From: Ectocarpus siliculosus
Taxonomy: Eukaryota > Sar > Phaeophyceae > Ectocarpales > Ectocarpaceae
Direction of reading: 5' to 3'
Length of the DNA: 64,000 nt
Assembly (NCBI GenBank): GCA_000310025.1
Contig: FN649742.1
Coordinates: forward strand, 1,472,100-1,536,099
Shown one piece after another: positions 22,501-33,100 of the stretch (positions are counted from its first letter, which is position 1; each line of letters begins with the position of its first letter). The notes under the pieces are model-generated. The model did not search any database and was not told the DNA's origin. It saw only the letters and a program-made list of their open reading frames with translations. The translations under genes and the position numbers were made by a program.

Positions 22501-25330
22501 GCCAAACGCATACGTTGGGGGGTACGGTGCGAGCCATGGTACAGCAACAGCTCCTGACGGTCGTTCTACGGCGTAAGGCAAGCAAACAGGTTCTCTCTTG
22601 CCTTGATGACGTCAGCAGCAGCGTCCAACTCGTTCAGGTTCTTCTTCGCCGTCGCCAACCGGAAGTATCCTGGGAGGGGAGAATAGAGGCGCGTTGTTGG
22701 TCTTGTCAAACGCAAAGAAAGGTCGGCAGAGGGAAGGCAGACACAGTTCACGGAATACCCGCACTCGACCCCTGACGCATCGAAGGGGCTTGGGAGGGGA
22801 AGAGACGACATGGGGTGCGGGCAAGCGAAGGGCTGATGCGTTTTACGCACCCACAAATCATACTACATAACGAGATAAACAGGCAAGGATTGGGAGAGCC
22901 CTTTGTGTGTAGCCCCGAGATGTTTTCCCATGTTTCGTGCTACACATCACCCACGAAAGAATGGTGCCAGCAACGCAATGTCATGGTGGGTTCGACTGCA
23001 GCTTTGAAATCGGCTGCACGACAAACGCCTGGAAGTTGCCCAAACAGAACACCCCCCAATACTGCCACAAACATCTCCCACAAGGCGGGGAACCAGGCTA
23101 CTAGCCCGTTCCGACAACTCGTACATCTGCTTCACTGAGAGCGAGCGAAGTTGCCGGTTGTGCCAAGAAAGCAGGATATGGGCACGTTCGCGCTGACAAC
23201 CCCCTCGCGGGTGTAGGCAAGTATACGAGATGAGGCCGCCCCCAACAAAGCGGTAGGTTCCCAAAAACAAGGCGTTGGCAATCCTACCCTTCCGGCACGC
23301 CCCAAACAACGGGGCCGACTGGCCACGACGCGCAAGCTAATGTCTCACCGACTGCATCACAAATTGAACAGCCCGCTTGTCGCGGAATGACGGTGAAAAC
23401 AAAAGCACACATCAACCACGGAATTTGCTGTTTGGCAGACGAGTGTTCCTCCGAGTAGAAAGACAGGAAATATGCGTACCAGCAGTGTTGACAATTGATG
23501 GTGTCGCGGTGTGTATAGCGGGTCGTTCAATCCAACAGCGACAGGGAGGCGGAGCTTCATCGCCGTCCACGCAACAAACTCTCGCTGCGTACACGTTCGA
23601 AACTTGTGCCGTGGTGCCACGAGCGAGCTCGTACAACACATTCGTGCTCTCTTTTGGATGCACAGCAGCAGCGCGCACCTTTTACGAAGTTCTTGTTGAC
23701 CTTGATGCATTCCGCCGCATCGTGCGCCGCCTCCTCCCACTCCATCAGTCCCGCGTAAGAAGCGCTTAAAGAGGGAAAACATTGACCCATGACGCAAATC
23801 GAAACGACAACGTTCAAGTACTAAGTTAGTGGGTGGGGTGGGCTACAGGGTGGGAGGTGCGGAGGAATCGACCACACGAAGCTCTGTCAGCCCTAGCTTC
23901 TTTTTTTTTCTACCCTACGACTGGGCTACGTCGAATATCGAATTCAGGACACAAGTTATACCGTATCTCATCCCGATCTAACAGAGAGATTTATGCCTGC
24001 CTGGTACACGCTTGGCTGCAACATAAAACTGAGGACGGAGGATCGTTTGAAAACCCGCAGGAGGGGAGGGGGCGCTCCATTTACCCGGAGACACTTAAAA
24101 ACCAACAGACAGGCAGCGACCATGACGGAGCCGCTTGTCCATCAGGTCATACGCAACTGTAGCGTGCGAAAGACACGCTTCTCTAGCAGGGGCGAGGGCT
24201 ACATGAATGACGAGGTGCGTGGATATCCCACGTTGCCGACAGCAATGGCGTTCGCCCGTTGTGGGAGGTGCATGGCCGCGTGTCACCCGCAAACACAGCA
24301 GCCAGTATTTCGCTGTTTTAGCAAATCAGGCTACAACAGAGTGACATTTGTTCCTGCGGCAGCGTTTGCGTCAAGATCGACAACACTCTCACGCAACACA
24401 TGCACGTTGGACCCACGGCATCCTCGCCGTGGTTTCACCCATAGAGCGCGCGCCCGAGTTTCTAAAAAATGCAGAGAGAAACACAGCAAGACTGCTTTGT
24501 AGTCTACCCCTTCGAGATGGCCATGACTCGGGGTGTTGTATCATACTGGACGCATAGCACAAATGCATACTCTGTACCCAAGTCAAATCTATCCAATCGC
24601 AAAGACACGAAAGATACGTGCCGCTTTTTACAGCAGGTCCATGAACACTTGCTGTTTGCTGCACGGCGGTGACTGGAAACACATCGAGCCAGACGGGGTG
24701 TCCTTTCCGCCTGTTCTGAGACCAGACCCCACCCATACAAAGATCCCGCAAGCTATATACTGTAGATATGCACAACTGGATCACCCATATGTACACCGTC
24801 GCAAACTATCTGTGTTCTGGTGATCTGTACCTTCGGTTGGACCAGTAGGTGTGGTTGTTCGGGTCAGCAGCGATGGCGTCAGTGTACTTTGCGATCGCAT
24901 TGCGGTAGTCCCCGTTCTTGAAGAACCCGTTCCCTGCGCTGCAAAGCCGGACGTCGGGAGGATAGGGACAACATGACCATCATCAAGGGGGCAAACCCAA
25001 CAACATCACGCCAAGAAAGAGAAGACAAGCCGGCAGCGGAGGGAACGAAGAATGAGCAGGCGGGCGGCGCGCGGAACAGCGCGCGAGAGAAAACTGCTGG
25101 AAAAGAAGGGAGAGAGAGCGCGCGGCGGGAGGTTATTGTGTGGTGGGAAAAGATATACCACCACCACCGGGGTTGCAAACCCTCGGCACAACACGATCGC
25201 GTCGCCTACTCGTTATTATTTACCAGCCCGCATAGGCCAAGGATCATAGCTGCCCAAAGTCATTCCCTAGGTGGGGGTGGCGGTAACCACGTACTCACGC
25301 CTTGTGGGCCTCAGCCGTCGCGTTCGGCAT
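19514..25330 (-). CDS. Sti1/Hop-like TPR co-chaperone (interrupted by an assembly gap)
   Basis: Exons: 25299-25330 (start MPNATAEAHKA), 24831-24938, 23679-23764, 22602-22669, 21968-22048, 21002-21238, 20230-20430 (runs into the gap), and 19514-19652 (TGA). That is about 317 residues plus gap-hidden sequence. The first TPR block has GNGFFKNGDYRNAIAKYTDA, WSNRSASYAGLMEW and VKGYFRLATAKKNLNELDA, with the Asn, Asn, Lys and Arg positions of a carboxylate clamp that grips EEVD tails of Hsp70/Hsp90. A second block begins VSQFVAQAEAQLKAGDYGAA and includes KEKGDDFYRKASFEDAIVKY and IKCYSNRSACYKQLSNF. All phases agree. The intron after 22602 appears to start with GC (AAG|GCAAGA). No DP/STI1 domains are visible, so it may be a shorter relative rather than true Hop. 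The role is inferred from the fold. Confidence 0.82.
20059..20229. other. Assembly gap (171 N)
   Basis: A run of 171 N follows a C homopolymer at 20048-20058. It removes the end of one TPR exon and possibly another exon of the TPR gene. Confidence 0.99.
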
Positions 25331-27194
25331 ATTTGCTCCTTTCTTCTGTGGAAGATTAACCGTCCGGGTGCTGCTTCGCACTGGTGTGCGTGCTCGTAGA
25401 ACGCAGGTCAGATTCCCAACGTCTCCGTGAATTGCAAGAGATTGGCGGTGGCTGTTGATTCTCAGGGACTCGTGGGAGAGGGCGTGGAAGCTTGCTTGAT
25501 GCACAGACGTGGATGGTGAGAGGAGATTTGATTTTGCTTGCTTGGTTTTTTCTCGAACAATCCAAAGCTCGGGGGGATACGCGTGATCCACCCCCCCCTT
25601 CCAATTATTTATCTCACTTGTTGTGCCCCCCCCGCCGCGAAATGGATCGCGCACGCCACGCGTCATCACAGCTGTTCGGCGCGTGTTCCGGGTCTAATTT
25701 ATCATTGCGGCAGATGTGTAGCAACGAGGTCTTTCACAATGATATATGTCTTTGCGCCTCGATACTGACCTTCGTGCTAATACACTGCCGTGGGTTGCAT
25801 GAGATACAACCACACCCGCTCGGTACTTTCGAATTTTCGAATTTTCGAATTTTCAAACAAAGCTCTGGTCTCGCGATGTACCAGTACTCTGTACAGTAGC
25901 AGACGAGGATCCTTCTGCCCTTATCGAATGGTGCATGTACGTTCTCAAAGCTTTCGATGTGAACGGCTCCAACGTCTCCGTTCGGCGCCGTCGCTGCTTT
26001 TGGTGCAGAGTATATACAAGCTTTGAAAATCGATCCAGCGGGAGCGTGGTATCTTATGCAACCCACGGGCCGTGGGTATATCTTCTGCCAAAATAGAGGT
26101 TCCCTCGATAGATCCACCCTTCCTTGGAAACCGAGAGGAACATCAACTACGAGCACATTTCTTTGAAGAGAGCACATCAAGCCACGGAGAGCCTTGTCCG
26201 CAATTGATTGATCCGTAGCAAGTTCTTGCAGTTGACGGCCCTGAACGTGCAGGCAGGAAAGCCCAGGGCTGGAATGAAGTTCACTCCGTCCCTACATCAT
26301 ATCTTCTCACCTACCCCGCGACGCAAAACATCAAGCAAGCGGAGTCAGGGGCACTATTGTTGGTGAGCCCACAACGGGCTGCACAGCGGCTAAGGATAAC
26401 GATGGCGATGGACCAACTGAGATGCGTTGGGGACAGAATCCAAGGTGGTTGTGCGCGTAAAAGTCAGATTTGAAGTATCGAATTTACCTAATGCGTGGTA
26501 TGAGAGATACGCGAGCCTCCACAACAAATAAGTTCCGGCGAACGACCGAGACACAATTTTTGCCCCAACATCAAACCATCCAATCTGACCGTCGCTCGCA
26601 GGTACAGACTTACTTTCCCTGTGCAGTTGCGACCCGGCTTCACACAAAAAAATTCCTTTCTGCGATGCATGCCTGGGTTTGTCCGCGACAAGGACTCAAA
26701 GAGCATCCATTCCTGTCAGTTGTGTGTTGTTGTTGTCTTCACACTAAAAACCGTTCCGATTTCTGTACCCAGTACCTTCATCTGTCCGTACTGATCTAAC
26801 ACTTGACGTGGTCGATTCCCGTGGTCATAGGCTAACCTACCTTAAAGAAGGTAAACTCAAATGATATGGACCCGAAGGTAGTCGAACACAAAGACGGGAG
26901 TGAGTCTTGTTGTGCACTCACACAGACACAAGAGCTTTTATAACCAGTCCCACGTCCAAAGGTTGCGAGGATACCACAGATCACGGGGGCGACCCCATGG
27001 ACGCAGCTGTGAACCCTGGACATGTTCGTAAAAATGACGAGCTATCAAATAATCGCCAACCGCACCGCTTCGCCTTCAGGTGATAGCGTTCTCTCCCATC
27101 ACGCTGAGCGATCAACACCAGGCAAGACTCCCTTGACGACAACAACAACACGATGCTCCACCTACTACCAAACGCCAAACCAAAGCGCCTGTAT
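25331..27194. other. Spacer between TPR gene start and CLN3 end
   Basis: No convincing exon is present. It should contain the TPR gene's promoter near 25331-25780 and the CLN3 3' UTR near 27194. A MITE-like inverted-repeat element occupies 25788-26068. Confidence 0.5.
25788..26068. mobile_element. MITE-like element, copy A
   Basis: The termini are inverted: the left end CCGTGGGTTGCATGAGATAC pairs with the right end GTATCTTATGCAACCCACGG (one mismatch). The similarity continues inward to a TTTTCAAA..AAGCT / AGCTTTGAAAATCGATC block. That internal block also ends the arms of the element at 36911-37126, so the two look related. It has no coding capacity. A target duplication is not clear. Confidence 0.6.
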
Positions 27195-30100
27195 TCAGCA
27201 CGATGCCCACGCCCCGGGAATGCCATTCTTCTTGTACACGCAGGCCTGGACGAACGTTCCAAAAATGTCGGAAAACATCACCCCGAACGAGTCCCCCACG
27301 GAAGCCGCCGCTAGAGCGAGCTCCTTCAGCTCGGGGGGCACCGCCTCCGCCACTAATCTGAAGGCGTTGACGTACCCCAGCCCTCCCACGAGCCCCACCC
27401 CGAAGCACAGGAACAGGAGACCGTACCCGTACCAGAACTTCTCCACGGCGACGAGGTAAAAGAAGAGCAGCATCAACACCTGCGTCAGGAAAAGGACAGC
27501 AGCAGTGGGGTACATAGAACGAAGGGTACGAATGAGAGCATTGACACCGCCTTCGGGGTTCCAAATGACAGACCCCAGATTCACGGACGACAGAGCTCCT
27601 GACAGAGTGCGACCACCACCACCCTTTGCTAAAAGCATATGGTATCTCAACACAGGTGTACATGGTAAGGTCTGACACCTAGTTGCTTCTTCCATTCACA
27701 CCTTTTACACGAGTAACCCGTCATTCGGTCGCGACCTGTCTGCCCCAACCTGCTCCCCCTTCTCAAAGAAGATCGACAACAAACAACCAAAAATCCTGTG
27801 TGTCTGTCTACCCGCCGTACTGATCTCCATCTGCAAAAAAAAACAAAACAGCAAAATCAGCCAGCCAAGTCTTTATATACCTGAGCCGCCGGTAGGGACC
27901 ACAGCATCAGCGGCGAGAGGCGGACCAACATCCCCGACGAGCGAGACACGAAGACGCCCCCCTGGTAGCACCAGTTGGCGTACTCGTAGAACCGCTCCCG
28001 GGCGGCCATCGAAGAGACCGGAAACCCGATGGCGCTCCACGTGCCCGTTTGCATCGTGTACTATATAAGTGTTTGGTAATTGTCGCGGGCGCGCGCGTGT
28101 GTGTGCGGGAAAAAATGTGTCGTTCGGTTGTTTGTTGGGGTTGCGGCAGGGGAAGGCGGGATAATATATGAGGGTATGGTAAGGGGCGTGCTGAGTGAGG
28201 AGACAAGTCGGTAGATTTGAGGTATCGCAAGCGTCTTGCTCGACTCCGAGGCTGGGTGAACATGCTGCTGAAAACACGTGGAAATTTGTGCATAAGCGCA
28301 AGGTTTTGACGTGCGGTCGACTGCGTCAAAGCCACATGACCGCAGCGTAAAAACTGGTAGTCGTTTAACAACTTCGTTTTCGTCAAAAAAAAGTGGACGC
28401 TACATCGATAATGTGCAAAACATTAATAACATCATACACATTGCAAAACACAAATAGAAGGAGACAAGCAGAGAATCATTGCTCGCATGCTGTGGTGTAC
28501 AAGGTCAGCGGAACGCCCCCAGGTGAAGCAGGTTACTATCTGCGCCGACTAACAACCATGCAAACACGAGCGAATAATGCCTCAAATGAACCAATGACCT
28601 TCATGTATCGCCCTCACCTCTGCAAAATAAACAAGCATCAGAGGCACCGTGAAGCGCCAGAGGGAGATGGTGAAACACATCCGCTGTCCCACCGTCATCT
28701 CTGGCGCACGAACCGACCCGGTCGGCACCAGTTCCACGTCCAACGCCCCCCCACCCCTTCCCTCTCCCAACCCCCATCCCCCATCTTCGTCCCTGCCTCC
28801 TTGTTCGCTGTTGCTGGAGAACAACTCCGCGCCCCTCCCACCGCTTGGACCGTTAAGCGACGGGCTGGGCGAGGGTGATCGCTGCGAGGATGGAATCGGC
28901 GAGTAAGTACCAGGAGCAGCAGCCCTGTTGCCTCCGCGCGTCTGTAAGCTGCTGCTACCGTTCCGAAGCGTGCCGCTGCGTGGAGCGGACAGGAGCTTGA
29001 AGTAGGCGTACAAAAACACCAAGCCCAAAAGGTTGGCCATCATGAGCGTGGCGCGGAACGAAAGCCCGAGAACGAACGTCAAGGCGAAGACCCAGGCGTA
29101 GCCGAAGATTCCCGCGAAACCGGTGCCGCTCGACCAGGCCGTCAAGGCCCGCGGCGTGTCGTAGAAGGACGCAAGCGCGAGGAAGGACGACTCGCCTAGA
29201 CCCGCCTGGAGGGACGAAAAGCAGACCCCTAGCAGCTGGACCCTTGTGGATCCCCCGTACCCGACCGTGACCAGTGACAGCACCAGCAGCATGGTGCACG
29301 CCCACACTCGCGCGCTGTACGGCACGAGGTGAAACCTGGTACAAGTACATGCACGTTCGTTGGCGTCAGGCTTCTCCAGGCTCTAGTGAAGGCTAGGAAC
29401 GGGAGGCACGCAAGTGGCGGGGCTACTGCCGAGCAGTACGGCGAGCGGGATGCACCTTGTCGGCTAGGAAAGAGGTAAGATGGGGAGATTTCTTTCGTGG
29501 TACACACAGCAGTGCAGAGAAATACCGGAGTAGATGGCATTCAAGGCGCGCGTAACGGCAAGATGCTTTGCGTTTGATGCGGTATGGGAGAAAGAACAAA
29601 GTAAATATTCGGCGTTTGCCTTCCTCCTGTGTGACCCCGGCTGGTGCGTGAAGCTTTTACCGAAATATTTATACCGGTGTCCAGCATAGATGGGACGAAC
29701 ACATGAAGACAACACTGCTATGGGTACAAAACATCATCTATACCTGGCACCCACAGAAATGCAGAGAAATTCCCCTTGACACAATGGACCGAACTATAAG
29801 TACTATCCCCGCGCTGGACACTGTGACAAACAGCAACATTGCGAGATGGACCATACCGAGGGAGTCGTGTAGAGCTTGTAGGGACGACGTGCGTAGTAGG
29901 AAACTAAAATAAAACGCTGCAGGTTAGCACCTTTGTGTGTGGTGTGTGGTGACTCGTAGCATGCAGGTTTACTGTGGTACGAAGTAGGCTCGTTTCAGGG
30001 GCTGTTTGGACCTTATCCCCGCTTTCTCGTGTGTTGGCGTTAAGATGCGGCGTAATTAGCTATTCTCCGAGATGACGTATGTATGTGTTCGCATGAAGTT

Positions 30101-33100
30101 GGCTCTGAGTCGACCCCACGAGTTCAGAGAAGAGAGAGCTCCCGGGCAAGGGTAAAGGTCAAGTGGGCATGTGTTGAGTACCAGTTCGGTTGCAGAGATC
30201 TAGGCGGAGCTTGAGTTTGGCATGTGTGAGCGGGGATAGGTTAACAGCAACAGCAGTGTTGGTATGCATGCAGCTGGGTTGAGTGCAGCAGCCGCCGAGA
30301 GACGAATCAACAACAAGTTTCCCTCAACAGCTATCTGTCCGTTCCCTTCCTCGACGACACATCCGTAAAGTCTATCAAGCATCCATAAGAGACAAGAACC
30401 TCGAACCTAGCGCAAAACCCTGGTAGTGCAGAGCCGCACTGCTCTGCATTTGATTGGGTAATTGGGTCATCAACAGAACCCGAAGACCAAGTATCACATT
30501 GATTGGATAGTCCAAGTATCACATTGGGCGTGTCGGCGGCTTGTTTCTTCCCTGGGTGCGAGATCCGTTGCGTTGTTGGTTGTTTTCGGCTTTTGGTTTG
30601 AAGTACCGCTGTACCTGGTAGTCTCTTGCGTCTGCGTCATGGCCATGTGTACTCGAAATTCGGTTGTTTCCGGCTGTGCGACTTGTCGCGTGCCAGTCTC
30701 TCGTTCTGGTAGGCCCTTTTCCTTGGGCACGCCCATTGCCCGTCTCTCTCCTCCCTCTCCTACCGAATCTCCTGGGATTGGCCCGTCCGGGTCGTCACGG
30801 GGGATTCACCCATCTTGCCGGTTGCAGTACGACTCTTCGCCACGTGCGTCGTCTCCACGCGTCACCCCGCTGCTGCACAGCTCGGTGCTGTCGCCGCAGC
30901 CCGTCCTGCTGCCATGCGCGGTGCTCGCGAGGAGATTGATACCGCCCTCTCCATACGAGGACGTGTATCCGCTGGCGTTCGGGCCGTTCCGCGATCCGAT
31001 ACCGAGATGGTAGGTGAGACACCCTTCTTGCTCTGGGAAATAGGACGTCGACACCAAGAGTTTCCGCCTCTTGGTGACGGAATCGTCGGAACCTTGCAGT
31101 GGTGGGGGCGGGCGGAAACCGTCGCTACCGCCGTCCGACGCGTCTGGTGATTTCCGACCTTTCTAGTGCTGAGAGGGGCGGAGAACCGTCCACTGTAGTT
31201 CTCGACCTACTTTGTCGGACAGTAGTAAAACACCGGCGAAAGCTACCAGTTTGTGTAGCTCCGAAACCCGAGCCGACTCCGAAACCCGAGCCGACTCCGA
31301 AACCCGAGCCGACTCCGAGTCCGACAGACCGAGTGCACAGTACGAGGTTGAGTGTAATTAGCTTAGCCGAACAGGTCTTGTGTCCTGGAGTCGTAGGCGA
31401 TAGAGACGAGGGAGCTGTCCGCTTGATCCGTGGAATCCCAGCTTGCCCTCCTACGAAGAATTCTGCGGCTCAAAACCGGCCTGAACACCGATCCGAAACC
31501 GAACTCCGATCCGAACGTAGTATAGACAAACACGGGAAGCGGGGTGCCACGAGAAAACCGGCGTTAGAGCCAGCGCCGGCGGTTGTGAGCCCATCTCCCC
31601 GGGGTAGTTACTGCGGAGCGAGCGGCCACCGCGTTGACGAGGCTTCCAGTGATTGCCGCAATACCCACTAATCGGTTGGGCGACAACGGAGTAGAAGAAG
31701 AGAAGAGTTGTTCCCCGCCGTCGGCTTCCCCGTTGGCCGATCTTGTAGATAGTGAAGCAGGCATCGCCACACCAGCGGCCGTGTCTACATCTAGTACACC
31801 GGCATCGCTATCCGCCCGCCCCATTCTATCCGATCGGGCGAGTATACATCTAATCTCATCCGCAGGGGCGGTACGAAAAAAATAACAACGATGGCCGAAC
31901 AAAGAAACACAAGAAAACAAAAACAAAATCCGTGGTGGGCCCAGCCACTTCCAGTTATTGATGGCCAAGGTGTGTGAGGGGTTGGAGCGTGTGCAGTTGT
32001 ATCTGGATGATATCGTGGTGCACTCAAAATTTGCAGCAGAGCATGTAGTGCATTTCGAGTAATTGTTGGAACGGTTGCGCATCCCCAATCTGAAACTCGC
32101 TCCCAAGCAAGCGAAAGTGGGTGCCGCCGACGTGGAAATTTTGGGGTATTTCATCACACTAACTGGCCTCGCGCCTGGGTGTGGTAAGGCTGCGGCGATG
32201 AGCTTGTGCCTATGAATAAGAACCAGCTGCGTTCCCTGTTGGGCAGTTTTTCGTATCTCCGCAAGTTTATTCCTAACTTGGCCACTCGAGTGCGGGGTCT
32301 CAACGAGATGCTAAGAAAGAGACAAGGAATTTCGGTTTACGACTCAACACGAAGAAACCACTAGAGCGATTCCCAAACAGTTGATGAGCACGACAGCGTT
32401 GGCGTTCCCCGACTATGAGGATGAATCGGGGCCGAACCGCCTCATAGAGGGTGACCTAGAAGTGTACTTTGTGGGTGCTGCAAATTGCCTGTCCCCTCTC
32501 TTGGACTTGCAATTGCCGCCTTGCTCCCACGAGGATTTGGGGTCGTTTATGGAGCCCGTAGATCCGTTGACCACCGCTGAGGTCGCGCAGAACCAGTGGA
32601 ATCTGGCTGTCCGATCCCGTCAACGCGGCGTCAGTACCGTCAGGTATCAGGCGCCGCGGGTCCTCGCTATTAACCCGTCTCCCGCCCCTAGTTCCGCTCC
32701 CGTTTCCCATCGTATTTTCAGTGGTCAGTTTCAATCAGGTGTTCTGCTGCACGCGTGCTCGGCAGCTCCGGCTACGCCGGTGCTGCCGGTCTCCACCCGC
32801 TCCGCGGGGTCGTGCCTCGGGCAGCTCGTGTCCGAGCGAACCGTCGTCCTTCCTGGAAGATTCGAAAACGGGCGGGGGTACCTAAGCCCGCCGCTGCCAC
32901 CGCTGTGCCTGCTAGCGGCGGTGCTTCGGCCGCATGACCGGCGCGTCGTGCCACCGCCCGGGGTCCGACACCGCCGTCCCGGACGGGCCCACGGAGGACA
33001 CACCGGCTCCTAGCGTGCTAGCGGGGCCGGTCGCCGTCACCGGCGCCCGAGAACGCCCCACAGCCGACCCCGTGGTGGTCGGGGCGCGCTTTGGAGGAGG

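Noticed and set aside
30462-31013. 183-codon frame starting in the 5' LTR, considered as Gag
   Set aside because: It begins inside the LTR and reads through the primer-binding region. No capsid motif was seen.
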